64,000 bases of DNA from Pseudomonas sp. MWU13-2105 (GCF_023242315.1 NZ_JALLIY010000007.1:62001-126000), one strand, 5' to 3'; positions 25,826 to 38,957 are shown, counted from the first letter of the stretch. The notes: generated by a model from the sequence alone, not told the origin. A program made the numbers and translations.

Positions 25826-27115
25826 TTACTTGCGGTCTTCCAGCTTGGTGATGTCACGCGACTCGTAGCCGGTGTACAGCTGGCGCGGACGGCCAATCTT
25901 GTACGGGCTGGAGAGCATTTCCTTCCAGTGGGAGATCCAGCCCACGGTCCGCGCCAGGGCGAAGATCACGGTGAACATGCTGGTTGGAATGCCGATCGCC
26001 TTGAGGATGATCCCCGAGTAGAAGTCGACGTTCGGGTACAGCGAGCGTTCGATGAAGTACGGGTCGGTCAGGGCAATCTCTTCGAGACGCATGGCCAGTT
26101 CCAGCTGCGGATCGTTGTTGATGCCCAGCTCGCGGAGGACTTCGTCGCAGGTCTGCTTCATCACGGTGGCGCGTGGGTCGCGGTTCTTGTAGACCCGGTG
26201 ACCGAAGCCCATCAGCTTGAACGGATCGTTCTTGTCCTTGGCCTTGGCGATGAACTTGTCGATGTTCGAGACATCGCCGATTTCATCGAGCATGGTCAAC
26301 ACCGCTTCGTTCGCACCGCCGTGGGCAGGGCCCCAGAGCGCGGCGATACCGGCGGCGATACAGGCGAACGGGTTGGCACCCGAGGAGCCCGCCAGGCGCA
26401 CGGTGGAAGTCGAGGCGTTCTGCTCGTGGTCGGCATGGAGGATGAAGATCCGGTCCATGGCCTTGGCGAGCACCGGGCTGATCGGTTTGATCTCGCACGG
26501 GGTGTTGAACATCATGTGCAGGAAGTTTTCCGCGTACGACAGGTCGTTGCGCGGGTACATCATGGGTTGCCCCATGGAGTACTTGTACACCATGGCGGCC
26601 AGGGTCGGCATCTTGGCGACCAGGCGAATGGCGGAAATCTCGCGGTGCTGGGCGTTATTGATGTCCAGCGAGTCGTGGTAGAAAGCCGACAGGGCGCCGA
26701 CCACGCCGCACATGACGGCCATCGGGTGGGCGTCGCGACGGAAGCCGTTGAAGAAGGTCTTCAACTGTTCGTGCACCATGGTGTGGTTCTTCACGGTGCT
26801 GACGAACTGGGCCTTCTGCTCGACCGTCGGCAATTCGCCGTTGAGCAGCAGGTAGCAGGTTTCCAGGTAGTCCGATTTCTCGGCGAGTTGCTCGATCGGG
26901 TAGCCGCGGTGCAGCAGGATACCGTTATCGCCATCGATATAGGTGATCTTCGACTCGCAGGAAGCGGTCGACATGAAGCCTGGGTCGAATGTGAACCGGC
27001 CCGTGGCCGTCAGGCCCCGCACGTCGATTACATCGGGACCAACGGTGCCGGTTAAAATGGGCAGCTCGACGGGGGCTGCGCCCTCGATGATCAACTGCGC
27101 TTTTTTGTCAGCCAT
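25826..27115 (-). CDS. gltA: Citrate synthase (type II)
   Basis: A 429-residue hexameric-type citrate synthase. Landmarks include [20 protein letters not shown] with the Glu-Ser-Lys turn, [20 protein letters not shown] with a catalytic His, and [20 protein letters not shown] with a second catalytic His. It condenses oxaloacetate and acetyl-CoA in the first TCA step and is normally inhibited by NADH in this type. The gene is divergent from sdhC, with a near-consensus promoter at 27174-27201. A hairpin terminator follows its stop. The order gltA/sdhCDAB/suc is standard for Pseudomonas. Confidence 0.97.
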   Translation of the reverse strand: MADKKAQLIIEGAAPVELPILTGTVGPDVIDVRGLTATGRFTFDPGFMSTASCESKITYIDGDNGILLHRGYPIEQLAEKSDYLETCYLLLNGELPTVEQKAQFVSTVKNHTMVHEQLKTFFNGFRRDAHPMAVMCGVVGALSAFYHDSLDINNAQHREISAIRLVAKMPTLAAMVYKYSMGQPMMYPRNDLSYAENFLHMMFNTPCEIKPISPVLAKAMDRIFILHADHEQNASTSTVRLAGSSGANPFACIAAGIAALWGPAHGGANEAVLTMLDEIGDVSNIDKFIAKAKDKNDPFKLMGFGHRVYKNRDPRATVMKQTCDEVLRELGINNDPQLELAMRLEEIALTDPYFIERSLYPNVDFYSGIILKAIGIPTSMFTVIFALARTVGWISHWKEMLSSPYKIGRPRQLYTGYESRDITKLEDRK

Positions 27116-27173
27116 GTGGCCTCCTATTTATGCTTGAAATCATCAGACAGGCCCCCCACGCAGGGCCCGCACC

Positions 27174-27201
27174 ACTATAGTGAGATAAATTCGAATGTCA
27201 A
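27174..27201 (-). promoter_or_regulatory. Sigma-70 promoter of gltA
   Basis: On the minus strand TTGACA (27201-27196) and TATAGT (27179-27174) are separated by 16 bases. This is a perfect -35 box with a five-of-six -10 box. Confidence 0.8.
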
Positions 27202-27315
27202 TTTGCCAAAAGTCTTGTCGTAGGCGGCTTTGGGCAGGCCTTTTCCTCGAAATTGACGGCTATTTACGCCTTTTATCCGGCTAACGCAATGCGCTATTAG
27301 GGGTAGTCCTTTGCG

Positions 27316-27344
27316 TTGTCATTAGTAGCCTAACTGTCTATACT
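27316..27344 (+). promoter_or_regulatory. Sigma-70 promoter of the sdh-suc operon
   Basis: TTGTCA (27316-27321) and TATACT (27339-27344) are separated by 17 bases, placing transcription start roughly 130 bases before sdhC. Confidence 0.75.
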
Positions 27345-27478
27345 CGGCAGCCGACCGCCAGGGGCTTTTGGGCCTGTTTTACTGGGGGGCGTCACTCCCT
27401 GGGTGGTGGGTACCTGACCAGTGCACTTGCCCAACAACTTTGCCCTGATCGTTAGGGCTCATCAGTGAAAAAAAAGCC

Positions 27479-27853
27479 GTGAAAAGCCAACGACCTGTAA
27501 ACCTAGACCTAAGGACCATCAAACTCCCAGTCACTGCTTACACGTCCATTCTTCACCGAATTTCCGGTGTCATCCTCTTTGTCAGCCTGGCCATCATGCT
27601 CTACGCATTGGACAAGTCGCTGAGTTCCGAGGAAGGCTTCGGTCAGGTGAAAGCGTGTCTGACCAGTCCGCTAGCCAAGCTAGTGATTTGGGGCATCCTG
27701 TCCGCCTTGCTGTATCACCTGGTTGCCGGCGTGCGCCATCTGATCATGGACATGGGCATCGGTGAAACGCTGGAAGGCGGCAAACTGGGCTCGAAAATCG
27801 TTATCGCCGTTTCCGTGGTGATCATCGTGCTGGCAGGAGTCTGGATATGGTAA
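27479..27853 (+). CDS. sdhC: Succinate dehydrogenase cytochrome b556 subunit
   Basis: A 124-residue membrane anchor with three helices. Family motifs are RPVNLDLRTIKLPVTAYTSI, SILHRISGV (quinone-site Ser/Arg region) and LYHLVAGVRHLIMD with the heme-ligand His. With SdhD it binds heme b and ubiquinone and anchors complex II in the inner membrane. The start is the GTG at 27479 (VKSQRPVN); no better in-frame ATG precedes the conserved N terminus. Its stop overlaps sdhD by seven bases. It is the first gene of a very long TCA operon. Confidence 0.95.
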   Translation: MKSQRPVNLDLRTIKLPVTAYTSILHRISGVILFVSLAIMLYALDKSLSSEEGFGQVKACLTSPLAKLVIWGILSALLYHLVAGVRHLIMDMGIGETLEGGKLGSKIVIAVSVVIIVLAGVWIW

Positions 27854-28215
27854 CCAACGTCACAAACCTATCGCGTTCGGGCCTCTATGACTGGATGGCA
27901 CAACGCGTGTCGGCGGTCGTTCTCGCGGCTTACTTCATTTTCCTGATCGGATACGTGATTGCGAACCCGGGCCTGGGCTATGCCCAGTGGCACGGCCTGT
28001 TCGCCCACAACGGGATGCGCATCTTCAGCCTGCTGGCCCTGGTGGCCCTGGGCGCTCACGCCTGGGTCGGCATGTGGACCATCGCGACCGACTACCTGAC
28101 GCAAATGGCGTTGGGCAAGTCCGCGACAGCGGTGCGTTTCCTTTTCCAGGTGGTATGCGGCGTTGCGATGTTCGCGTACTTCGTCTGGGGTGTGCAGATT
28201 CTCTGGGGTATCTGA
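27847..28215 (+). CDS. sdhD: Succinate dehydrogenase membrane anchor subunit
   Basis: A 122-residue, three-helix anchor protein. The N-terminal signature GLYDWMAQRVSAVVLAAYFI and the heme-ligand region ALGAHAWVGMWTIATDYL are clear. It forms the quinone-reducing membrane domain of complex II with SdhC. Its start overlaps the end of sdhC and its stop is three bases before sdhA, consistent with coupled translation in sdhCDAB. Confidence 0.95.
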   Translation: MVTNVTNLSRSGLYDWMAQRVSAVVLAAYFIFLIGYVIANPGLGYAQWHGLFAHNGMRIFSLLALVALGAHAWVGMWTIATDYLTQMALGKSATAVRFLFQVVCGVAMFAYFVWGVQILWGI

Positions 28216-28218
28216 TTC

Positions 28219-29991
28219 ATGGCTAACATTCCAACGATTTCTTTCGACGCCATCATCATTGGCGGCGGCGGTGCGGGCATGCGTGCGGCACTGCAACTGG
28301 CCCAGGGCGGTCACAAGACTGCCGTGGTCACCAAGGTGTTCCCGACTCGTTCGCACACCGTATCGGCCCAGGGTGGCATCACCTGCGCCATCGCGTCCGC
28401 GGATCCGAACGACGACTGGCGCTGGCACATGTACGATACCGTCAAGGGTTCCGACTATATCGGTGACCAGGACGCTATCGAATACATGTGTCAGGAAGGC
28501 CCGGCCGCGGTTTTCGAACTGGACCACATGGGGCTGCCGTTCTCCCGCACTGAAACCGGCCGCATCTACCAGCGTCCGTTCGGCGGCCAGTCCAAGGACT
28601 TCGGCAAGGGCGGCCAGGCGGCGCGTACCTGCGCGGCGTCCGACCGTACCGGCCACGCCTTGCTGCACACCCTCTATCAGGGCAACCTGAAGGCGGGCAC
28701 CACGTTCCTGAACGAGTACTACGCGGTTGACCTGGTGAAGAACCAGGACGGCGTGTTCGTCGGTGTGATCGCGATCTGCATCGAAACCGGTGAAACTTCC
28801 TACATCCGCGCCAACGCCACCGTACTGGCGACAGGCGGTGCGGGCCGTATCTACTCGTCCACCACCAATGCCCTGATCAACACCGGTGACGGCGTCGGCA
28901 TGGCCTTGCGTGCCGGCGTGCCGGTGCAGGACATCGAAATGTGGCAGTTCCACCCGACCGGCATCGCCGGCGCCGGTGTACTGGTCACCGAAGGCTGCCG
29001 CGGTGAAGGCGGTTACCTGATCAACAAGCACGGCGAGCGTTTCATGGAGCGTTATGCTCCTAACGCGAAAGACCTGGCCGGTCGCGACGTGGTAGCACGT
29101 TCGATGGTCAAGGAAATCATCGCCGGCAACGGCTGTGGCCCGAATGGCGACCACGTGCTGCTCAAGCTCGACCACCTCGGCGAGGAAGTGCTGCACAGCC
29201 GCCTGCCAGGTATCTGCGAACTGTCCAAGACCTTCGCCCATGTTGACCCGGTCGTTGCCCCGGTTCCGGTCGTGCCAACCTGCCACTACATGATGGGCGG
29301 CGTTGCCACCAACATCCATGGCCAGGCGATCACCCAGGACGCCAACGGCGTCGACACCATCATCCCTGGCCTGTTCGCGGTCGGTGAAGTGGCCTGCGTA
29401 TCGGTTCACGGTGCCAACCGCCTGGGCGGAAACTCGCTGCTCGACCTGGTGGTCTTCGGTCGTGCGGCCGGCCTGCACCTGGAGAAGGCGCTGTCCGAAG
29501 GTATCGAATACCGCAACGCCACCGACACCGATATCGAAGTGGCCCTGAACCGTCTGGCCAAGCTCAACGAGCGCACCGACGGCGAAGATGTCGCCACCCT
29601 GCGTCGCGAGCTGCAAAGCTGCATGCAGAACTACTTCGGTGTATTCCGTACCGGCGAATACATGCAGAAGGGTATCGCCCAGTTGGCTGGCCTGCGCGAG
29701 CGTATCGCCAACGTCAAGATCAACGACAAGTCCCAGGCCTTCAATACCGCGCGTATCGAAGCCCTCGAGCTGCAAAACCTGCTGGAAGTGGCCGAGGCCA
29801 CGGCGATTGCCGCCGAGCATCGCAAAGAGTCCCGCGGCGCTCACGCCCGTGAAGACTTCGAAGAGCGCGACGACGAAAACTGGCTGTGCCATACCCTGTT
29901 CTTCCCGGGTGAGAAGCGTGTGACCAAGCGTGCCGTTAACTTCTCGCCGAAGACCGTTCCGACTTTCGAACCAAAAGTCCGGACTTACTAA
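28219..29991 (+). CDS. sdhA: Succinate dehydrogenase flavoprotein subunit
   Basis: A 590-residue flavoprotein. The Rossmann motif [14 protein letters not shown] is near the start, the covalent-FAD His lies in [15 protein letters not shown], and active-site segments [11 protein letters not shown] and [19 protein letters not shown] are conserved. It oxidises succinate to fumarate on the cytoplasmic face of complex II and passes electrons to SdhB. The length equals that of other Pseudomonas SdhA proteins. It lies between sdhD and sdhB in the standard order with almost no gaps. Confidence 0.98.
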   Translation: MANIPTISFDAIIIGGGGAGMRAALQLAQGGHKTAVVTKVFPTRSHTVSAQGGITCAIASADPNDDWRWHMYDTVKGSDYIGDQDAIEYMCQEGPAAVFELDHMGLPFSRTETGRIYQRPFGGQSKDFGKGGQAARTCAASDRTGHALLHTLYQGNLKAGTTFLNEYYAVDLVKNQDGVFVGVIAICIETGETSYIRANATVLATGGAGRIYSSTTNALINTGDGVGMALRAGVPVQDIEMWQFHPTGIAGAGVLVTEGCRGEGGYLINKHGERFMERYAPNAKDLAGRDVVARSMVKEIIAGNGCGPNGDHVLLKLDHLGEEVLHSRLPGICELSKTFAHVDPVVAPVPVVPTCHYMMGGVATNIHGQAITQDANGVDTIIPGLFAVGEVACVSVHGANRLGGNSLLDLVVFGRAAGLHLEKALSEGIEYRNATDTDIEVALNRLAKLNERTDGEDVATLRRELQSCMQNYFGVFRTGEYMQKGIAQLAGLRERIANVKINDKSQAFNTARIEALELQNLLEVAEATAIAAEHRKESRGAHAREDFEERDDENWLCHTLFFPGEKRVTKRAVNFSPKTVPTFEPKVRTY

Positions 29992-30003
29992 AGGGTGATC
30001 GAT

Positions 30004-30708
30004 ATGTTGCAAGTCGAAGTTTATCGTTACAACCCGGACACCGACTCGGCGCCGAAAACCCAGGTTTTCCAGGTCGACACCGGTGGCAAGGACTTGATGG
30101 TGCTGGACGTGCTGGCGCTGATCAAGGAACAGGACGAAGGTTTCTCCTATCGTCGCTCGTGCCGTGAAGGCGTGTGCGGTTCCGATGGCATGAACATCAA
30201 CGGCAAGAACGGCCTGGCGTGCATCACGCCGCTGTCCGCGGTGGTCAAGGGCAACAAGCTGGTGGTGCGTCCGCTGCCTGGTTTGCCGGTGATCCGTGAC
30301 TTGGTCGTCGATATGAGCATCTTCTACAAGCAATACGAGAAGGTGAAGCCATTCCTGCAGAACGACACGCCGGCCCCGGCCATCGAGCGCCTGCAGTCGC
30401 CGGAAGAGCGCGAGAAGCTGGACGGTCTGTACGAGTGCATCCTGTGTGCTTGCTGCTCGACTTCCTGCCCGTCCTTCTGGTGGAACCCGGACAAGTTCCT
30501 GGGCCCGGCCGCCCTGCTGCAAGCCTACCGCTTCCTGGCAGACAGCCGCGACACCAAGACGACCGAGCGCCTGGCTTCGCTGGATGACCCGTTCAGCGTT
30601 TTCCGCTGCCGCGGGATCATGAACTGCGTCAACGTATGTCCGAAAGGCCTGAATCCGACCAAGGCCATCGGTCACATCCGTAACATGCTGCTGCAAAGCG
30701 GCGTGTGA
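30004..30708 (+). CDS. sdhB: Succinate dehydrogenase iron-sulfur subunit
   Basis: A 234-residue iron-sulfur protein. Cysteine motifs for the three clusters are all intact: SCREGVCGSDGMNI for 2Fe-2S, then CILCACCSTSCPSFW and CRGIMNCVNVCPKGLNP for 4Fe-4S and 3Fe-4S. It carries electrons from SdhA flavin to quinone. I start at the ATG at 30004 (MLQVEVYRY), with GGGTGAT upstream, instead of the GTG three codons earlier at 29995. A 293-base spacer with hairpins separates it from sucA. Confidence 0.97.
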   Translation: MLQVEVYRYNPDTDSAPKTQVFQVDTGGKDLMVLDVLALIKEQDEGFSYRRSCREGVCGSDGMNINGKNGLACITPLSAVVKGNKLVVRPLPGLPVIRDLVVDMSIFYKQYEKVKPFLQNDTPAPAIERLQSPEEREKLDGLYECILCACCSTSCPSFWWNPDKFLGPAALLQAYRFLADSRDTKTTERLASLDDPFSVFRCRGIMNCVNVCPKGLNPTKAIGHIRNMLLQSGV

Positions 30709-30782
30709 TTCAGCGGCTGTAACCTGGCTGGTGTAAACCAGCTGTTGTAAAGAGTGGTATCGCTGTAACCGTAGAAAGGCCA

Positions 30783-30803
30783 GGGCGCGGGCTTCAACCC
30801 GCG
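30783..30803 (+). promoter_or_regulatory. Hairpin in the sdhB-sucA spacer
   Basis: GCGCGGGCTTCAACCCGCGC forms a seven-base-pair stem without a T run, preceded at 30726-30743 by a second small hairpin (GCTGG...CCAGC). These may be mRNA-processing or partial-attenuation structures; the spacer 30709-31001 contains no gene. Confidence 0.4.
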
Positions 30804-31001
30804 CTCCGGCTATAACCAGAGCAACGGCTCATAAAGCTGTGGCTCTTATTTTTGAAGAAATGAGACCAGCAGGGGCATCCGGGCTGGTACCCGGACTATC
30901 AGCGTGATCCCAAGTGGCTTGTTTTGGTCGCTGCATTCGGACTTCTGCAAGCTTGCGTGGTGTTTTCGCCGGTGGTGTCCCCTAACCGAGGGTGACCAAG
31001 C

Positions 31002-33833
31002 ATGCAAGAAAGCGTGATGCAGCGCATGTGGAACAGCGGCTATCTTTCAGGTGGTAACGCTGCCTATGTGGAAGAGCTCTACGAGCTCTACCTGCACGAC
31101 CCTAACGCTGTGCCAGAAGAGTGGCGCACCAAATTTCAGACGTTGCCCGCCGACGGCAACGCTGCCACCGATGTTTCGCACTCGACAATCCGCGATCATT
31201 TCGTCTTGCTGGCAAAGAACCAGCGCCGCGCCCAACCGGTTTCCGCCGGCAGTGTGAGCAGTGAGCACGAGAAGAAGCAGGTTGAAGTGCTGCGATTGAT
31301 CCAGGCCTACAGGATGCGTGGCCACCAAGCAGCCCAGCTCGACCCGCTGGGACTGTGGCAGCGTCCTGCACCCGCAGACCTGTCGATCAATCATTACGGC
31401 TTGACCAATGCCGATCTTGATACGACCTTCCGTGCCGGCGACCTGTTCATCGGCAAAGAGGAAGCGAGCCTACGTGAAATTCACGAAGCGTTGCAGCAGA
31501 CATATTGCCGCACCATCGGCGCTGAATTCACGCACATCGTCGACTCCGAGCAACGCCACTGGTTCCAGCAGCGTCTGGAAAGCGTGCGCGGCCGTCCGAC
31601 CTTCTCCGCGGACATCAAGAGCCACCTGCTCGAACGCGTCACCGCCGCCGAAGGCCTGGAAAAGTACCTGGGCACCAAGTACCCGGGCACCAAGCGTTTC
31701 GGTCTGGAAGGTGGCGAGAGCCTGATTCCGATGCTCGACGAGCTGATCCAGCGTTCCGGTTCCTATGGCACCAAGGAAATCGTCATTGGCATGGCCCACC
31801 GTGGTCGCCTGAACGTGCTGGTCAACACCTTCGGCAAGAACCCGCGTGAGCTGTTCGACGAGTTCGAAGGCAAGAAGAAGGTCGAGTTGGGTTCCGGTGA
31901 CGTGAAATATCACCAGGGCTTCTCGTCCAACGTGATGACCACCGGCGGTGAAGTTCACCTGGCCATGGCGTTCAACCCGTCCCACCTGGAAATCGTTTCC
32001 CCGGTGGTCGAAGGTTCGGTTCGCGCCCGCCAGGACCGTCGCAACGATGCGACCGGTGACAAGGTTCTGCCGATTTCCCTCCACGGTGACGCGGCGTTCG
32101 CCGGTCAGGGCGTGGTCATGGAAACCTTCCAGATGTCGCAGACCCGCGGTTTCAAGACCGGCGGCACCGTGCACATCGTGATCAACAACCAGGTCGGTTT
32201 CACCATCAGCAACCCGCTGGACTCGCGTTCCACCGAGTACGCCACCGATGTTGCGAAGATGATCCAGGCGCCGATCCTCCATGTGAATGGCGATGATCCG
32301 GAAGCTGTCCTGTTCGTGACCCAGCTGGCCATCGACTACCGCATGCAGTACAAGCGCGACGTGGTGATCGACCTGGTCTGCTACCGTCGTCGTGGTCACA
32401 ACGAAGCGGATGAACCGAGCGGCACCCAGCCGTTGATGTATCAGCAGATCACCAAGCAGCGCACCACCCGTGAGCTGTACGCCGAGCGCCTGGTTCAGGC
32501 CAAGGTGCTGGATGAAGCGCGTGTCCAGGCGAAAGTCGACGAATACCGCAACGCCCTGGACAACGGCCTGCACGTGGTAAAAAGCCTGGTCAAGGAACCG
32601 AACAAGGAGTTGTTCGTCGACTGGCGCCCATACCTGGGTCATGCGTGGACCGCACGTCACGACACCCGCTTCGATCTGAAGACCCTGCAGGAACTGTCCG
32701 CCAAGCTGCTGGAAATCCCGGAAGGCTTCGTGGTCCAGCGCCAGGTCGCGAAGATCTACGAAGACCGGCAGAAGATGCAAGCCGGCGGCCTGCCGATCAA
32801 CTGGGGTTACGCCGAAACCATGGCGTACGCGACCCTGGCGTTCGAAGGTCACCCGATCCGCATGACCGGCCAGGACATCGGCCGCGGTACGTTCTCGCAC
32901 CGTCATGCCGTGCTGCACAACCAGAAAGACGCGGGCACCTACATTCCGCTGCAGCACCTGTATGAAGGTCAGCCACGCTTCGACCTGTACGACTCGTTCC
33001 TGTCCGAAGAAGCGGTGCTGGCGTTCGAATACGGTTACTCGACCACCACGCCGGAAGCGCTGGTGATCTGGGAAGCCCAGTTCGGCGACTTCGCCAACGG
33101 TGCCCAAGTGGTTGTCGACCAGTTCATCACCAGTGGCGAGCACAAGTGGGGCCGTCTGTGCGGTCTGACCATGCTGCTGCCGCACGGTTACGAAGGCCAG
33201 GGGCCGGAGCACTCCTCGGCTCGTCTGGAGCGCTACCTGCAGCTGTGCGCCGAGCACAACGTCCAGGTCTGCGTGCCGACCACCCCCGCGCAGATCTACC
33301 ACCTGCTGCGTCGCCAGGTCATCCGTCCGCTGCGCAAGCCGCTGATCGTGCTGACGCCGAAGTCGCTGCTGCGTCACAAGCTGGCTATCTCGACGCTGGA
33401 AGATCTGGCCGAAGGTTCGTTCCAGACCGTTATCCCGGAAATCGACGCCCTGGACCCGAAAAAGGTCGGTCGTCTGATTCTGTGCAGCGGCAAGGTCTAC
33501 TACGACCTGCTGGAAAAACGTCGTGCCGAAGGCCGTGACGACATCGCCGTCGTGCGTATCGAGCAACTGTATCCGTTCCCGGAAGACGACCTGATCGAAA
33601 TCCTGGCGCCGTACAAGAACCTCAAGCACATCGTCTGGTGTCAGGAAGAGCCGATGAACCAGGGCGCCTGGTACAGCAGTCAGCATCACATGCGTCGCAT
33701 TGTCGGCGGGCACAACAAGTCGCTGGTACTTGAGTACGCCGGCCGTGACGCCTCTGCCGCACCGGCTTGTGGTTATGCATCGATGCACGCTGAGCAGCAG
33801 GAAAAACTGCTGCAAGATGCCTTTACTGTTTAA
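31002..33833 (+). CDS. sucA: 2-oxoglutarate dehydrogenase E1 component
   Basis: A 943-residue thiamine-diphosphate enzyme. The N-terminal E2-binding segment includes MQRMWNSGYLSGGNAAYVEE; catalytic parts include GMAHRGRLNVLVNTFGKNP, HGDAAFAGQGVVMETFQMSQ, and the ThDP-binding INNQVGFT. It decarboxylates 2-oxoglutarate and succinylates the lipoyl group of SucB. Length matches gamma-proteobacterial SucA. The start at 31002 is followed 15 bases later by a second ATG (MQRMWN), so the first five residues are uncertain. sucB follows 42 bases downstream. Confidence 0.97.
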   Translation: MQESVMQRMWNSGYLSGGNAAYVEELYELYLHDPNAVPEEWRTKFQTLPADGNAATDVSHSTIRDHFVLLAKNQRRAQPVSAGSVSSEHEKKQVEVLRLIQAYRMRGHQAAQLDPLGLWQRPAPADLSINHYGLTNADLDTTFRAGDLFIGKEEASLREIHEALQQTYCRTIGAEFTHIVDSEQRHWFQQRLESVRGRPTFSADIKSHLLERVTAAEGLEKYLGTKYPGTKRFGLEGGESLIPMLDELIQRSGSYGTKEIVIGMAHRGRLNVLVNTFGKNPRELFDEFEGKKKVELGSGDVKYHQGFSSNVMTTGGEVHLAMAFNPSHLEIVSPVVEGSVRARQDRRNDATGDKVLPISLHGDAAFAGQGVVMETFQMSQTRGFKTGGTVHIVINNQVGFTISNPLDSRSTEYATDVAKMIQAPILHVNGDDPEAVLFVTQLAIDYRMQYKRDVVIDLVCYRRRGHNEADEPSGTQPLMYQQITKQRTTRELYAERLVQAKVLDEARVQAKVDEYRNALDNGLHVVKSLVKEPNKELFVDWRPYLGHAWTARHDTRFDLKTLQELSAKLLEIPEGFVVQRQVAKIYEDRQKMQAGGLPINWGYAETMAYATLAFEGHPIRMTGQDIGRGTFSHRHAVLHNQKDAGTYIPLQHLYEGQPRFDLYDSFLSEEAVLAFEYGYSTTTPEALVIWEAQFGDFANGAQVVVDQFITSGEHKWGRLCGLTMLLPHGYEGQGPEHSSARLERYLQLCAEHNVQVCVPTTPAQIYHLLRRQVIRPLRKPLIVLTPKSLLRHKLAISTLEDLAEGSFQTVIPEIDALDPKKVGRLILCSGKVYYDLLEKRRAEGRDDIAVVRIEQLYPFPEDDLIEILAPYKNLKHIVWCQEEPMNQGAWYSSQHHMRRIVGGHNKSLVLEYAGRDASAAPACGYASMHAEQQEKLLQDAFTV

Positions 33834-33875
33834 CGCCTTCGCGCACCTGAAACCGAATTTAAGGAACCACAGATA

Positions 33876-35102
<1,227 letters not shown>

Positions 35103-35111
35103 TTGCACCCA

Positions 35112-35184
35112 AGGGGCAGGGCGCTTGTGCCTTGCCCGCTTAAACGATCAGCTTCGTCCCACGACGGTCCCCACGAGGGGCCGT
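35112..35184 (+). promoter_or_regulatory. Two hairpins in the sucB-lpdG spacer
   Basis: GGGCAGGGC pairs imperfectly with GTGCCTTGCCC near 35115-35138. ACGGTCCCC (35164-35172) pairs with GGGGCCGT (35177-35184) over a four-base loop. No T run follows either, so RNA processing or stability is more likely than termination. Confidence 0.45.
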
Positions 35185-35208
35185 CCGGTTTGATTCGATA
35201 AGGAATGA

Positions 35209-36651
<1,443 letters not shown>

Positions 36652-36673
36652 GCAGATAATAAGAAACCACGGC

Positions 36674-36749
36674 GGCCCGCCCGTCGTGAGCCTTGCGCGC
36701 AAGACTCACCGCGGAACGTCCGCTGGACGCAGTCTTGCGTCGTCGGGCC
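36674..36749 (+). promoter_or_regulatory. Nested stem-loop element between lpdG and sucC
   Basis: Three nested stems occur in the 197-base spacer: GGCCCG/CGGGCC (36674-36679 with 36744-36749), CGCAAGACT/AGTCTTGCG (36698-36706 with 36731-36739), and GCGGA/TCCGC around ACG (36711-36723). No T run follows. It may be an mRNA-processing or stabilising structure ahead of sucCD. Confidence 0.55.
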
Positions 36750-36848
36750 GGGCAACCGGAAGACGACGCGAGCAGCAGTCACAGGTGGTGCGGCACTGCA
36801 ATCAGTGCAGCACCGAATGCGCAGTACCTAACGAAGACGGTAAAAAGC

Positions 36849-38015
36849 ATGAATCTTCACGAGTATCAGGGTAAGCAGCTGTTCGCTGAGTACGGCCTGC
36901 CAGTATCCCAGGGTTTTGCGGTAGATACCCCGGAAGCAGCAGCAGAAGCTTGCGACAAGATCGGTGGTACCGAATGGGTTGTCAAAGCCCAGGTCCACGC
37001 CGGTGGTCGCGGTAAAGCGGGCGGCGTTAAGCTGGTTCGCAGCAAAGAAGACGCTAAAGCCTTCGCACAGCAGTGGCTGGGCAAGCGTCTGGTGACCTAT
37101 CAGACTGATGCCAATGGCCAGCCTGTCACCAAGATCCTGGTTGAATCGTGCACTGATATCGCTAAAGAGCTGTACCTGGGCGCTGTCGTTGACCGTTCGA
37201 GCCGTCGCATCGTGTTCATGGCTTCCACCGAAGGTGGCGTGGACATCGAGAAAATCGCGCACGACACCCCTGAGAAAATTCTCAAGGCCACTATCGATCC
37301 ACTGGTTGGCGCTCAGCCATTCCAGGGTCGCGAGTTGGCATTCCAGCTGGGTCTGGAAGGCAAGCAAGTGACTCAGTTCGCCAAGATCTTCGTCGGTCTG
37401 GCCAAGCTGTTCAAGGATCACGACCTGGCCCTGCTGGAAGTGAACCCGCTGGTGATCAAGGCCGACGGCGATCTGCATTGCCTCGATGCCAAGATCAACA
37501 TCGACGCCAACGCCATGTACCGTCAGCCTAAGCTGAAAACCTTCCACGATCCGTCCCAGGACGATCCGCGCGAAGCGCACGCCGCCAAGTTCGAACTGAA
37601 CTACGTGGCTCTGGAAGGCAACATCGGTTGCATGGTCAACGGTGCTGGCCTGGCCATGGGTACCATGGACATCGTCAACCTGCATGGCGGCAAACCAGCC
37701 AACTTCCTCGACGTGGGCGGTGGTGCAACCAAGGAACGCGTAACCGAAGCGTTCAAGATCATCCTGTCCGACACCAACGTCGCTGCAGTACTGGTCAACA
37801 TCTTCGGCGGCATCGTTCGCTGCGACATGATTGCCGAAGGCATCATCGGCGCGGTGAAAGAAGTCGGCGTGAAAATCCCGGTTGTTGTTCGCCTTGAAGG
37901 CAACAACGCTGAACTGGGCGCTAAAGTACTGGCAGAAAGCGGCTTGAACATCATCGCTGCTACCAGCCTGACCGACGCTGCTCAACAAGTTGTCAAAGCT
38001 GCGGAGGGCAAATAA
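36849..38015 (+). CDS. sucC: Succinyl-CoA ligase, beta subunit
   Basis: A 388-residue ATP-grasp subunit of standard length starting [23 protein letters not shown]-grasp landmarks are [19 protein letters not shown] and the Mg-site region ALLEVNPLV. The subunit-interface segment is [17 protein letters not shown]. With SucD it converts succinyl-CoA to succinate while making ATP or GTP. The ORF is open upstream to 36693, but the conserved N terminus fixes the ATG at 36849. Its stop overlaps the sucD start by one base (TAATG). Confidence 0.97.
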   Translation: MNLHEYQGKQLFAEYGLPVSQGFAVDTPEAAAEACDKIGGTEWVVKAQVHAGGRGKAGGVKLVRSKEDAKAFAQQWLGKRLVTYQTDANGQPVTKILVESCTDIAKELYLGAVVDRSSRRIVFMASTEGGVDIEKIAHDTPEKILKATIDPLVGAQPFQGRELAFQLGLEGKQVTQFAKIFVGLAKLFKDHDLALLEVNPLVIKADGDLHCLDAKINIDANAMYRQPKLKTFHDPSQDDPREAHAAKFELNYVALEGNIGCMVNGAGLAMGTMDIVNLHGGKPANFLDVGGGATKERVTEAFKIILSDTNVAAVLVNIFGGIVRCDMIAEGIIGAVKEVGVKIPVVVRLEGNNAELGAKVLAESGLNIIAATSLTDAAQQVVKAAEGK

Positions 38016-38896
38016 TGAGCGTCCTGATCAATAAAGACACCAAGGTTATCTGCCAGGGCATCACCGGTTCGCAGGGTAGCTTCCACACCCAGCAAGCCAT
38101 CGAATACGGCACCAAGATGGTCGGTGGCGTAACTCCGGGCAAAGGCGGCACCGAGCACCTGGGCCTGCCGGTGTTCAACACCGTGAAAGACGCTGTAGCC
38201 GCGACTGGCGCCACCGCCAGCGTGATCTACGTTCCAGCTCCTTTCTGCAAGGACTCGATCCTGGAAGCGGCGTTCGGCGGCATCAAGCTGATCGTCTGCA
38301 TCACCGAAGGCATTCCTACCCTGGACATGCTGGACGCCAAGGTCAAGTGCGACGAACTGGGCGTGATCCTGATCGGCCCTAACTGCCCAGGCGTGATCAC
38401 CCCAGGCGAATGCAAGATCGGCATCATGCCAGGTCACATTCACTTGCCAGGCAAGGTCGGTATCGTTTCCCGTTCCGGCACCCTGACCTACGAAGCTGTG
38501 AAGCAGACCACTGACGCCGGTTTCGGTCAGTCGACTTGCGTCGGCATCGGCGGTGACCCGATCCCGGGCTCGAACTTCATCGACATCCTGAAGCTGTTCC
38601 AGGAAGACCCGAAGACCGAAGCGATCGTCATGATCGGCGAGATCGGCGGTTCGGCTGAAGAAGAAGCGGCTGCCTACATCAAGGCACACGTGACCAAGCC
38701 GGTTGTTTCCTACATCGCTGGTGTGACTGCCCCTGCGGGCAAGCGCATGGGCCATGCGGGCGCAATCATCTCCGGCGGCAAAGGCACCGCGGACGAGAAG
38801 TTCGCTGCCCTGCAAGACGCCGGTGTGAAAACCGTGCGTTCGCTGGCAGACATCGGCAAGGCCCTGGCCGAGCTGACCGGTTGGGCAGTCAAGTAA
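38015..38896 (+). CDS. sucD: Succinyl-CoA ligase, alpha subunit
   Basis: A 293-residue CoA-binding subunit. The N-terminal Rossmann-like CoA site has [20 protein letters not shown], the middle has [15 protein letters not shown], and the phosphorylated active-site His lies in [15 protein letters not shown]. The reaction is shared with SucC. Translation is coupled to sucC by a one-base overlap. A strong terminator 28 bases after the stop ends the TCA operon. Confidence 0.97.
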   Translation: MSVLINKDTKVICQGITGSQGSFHTQQAIEYGTKMVGGVTPGKGGTEHLGLPVFNTVKDAVAATGATASVIYVPAPFCKDSILEAAFGGIKLIVCITEGIPTLDMLDAKVKCDELGVILIGPNCPGVITPGECKIGIMPGHIHLPGKVGIVSRSGTLTYEAVKQTTDAGFGQSTCVGIGGDPIPGSNFIDILKLFQEDPKTEAIVMIGEIGGSAEEEAAAYIKAHVTKPVVSYIAGVTAPAGKRMGHAGAIISGGKGTADEKFAALQDAGVKTVRSLADIGKALAELTGWAVK

Positions 38897-38924
38897 GCCT
38901 CGCGCTTAGCTGACGCTCCACCAG

Positions 38925-38957
38925 CAAAGGCCACCCTCGGGTGGCCTTTGTGCTTTC
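38925..38957 (+). terminator. Terminator of the sdh-suc operon
   Basis: CAAAGGCCACC pairs with GGTGGCCTTTG around a short loop and is followed by TGCTTT. Confidence 0.85.

Larger units (their letters stand above)
27116..27478. other. Divergent gltA/sdhC control region
   Basis: This 363-base stretch contains no gene. It carries one strong sigma-70 promoter in each direction, 115 bases apart from -10 to -35. About 135 bases of leader separate the sdhC -10 from its start, enough room for regulatory RNA or Crc/Hfq control. Confidence 0.75.

Noticed and set aside
27868..30696. 942-residue minus-strand frame opposite sdhD-sdhA-sdhB
   Set aside because: Antisense shadow of conserved sdh genes, with no recognisable domain.
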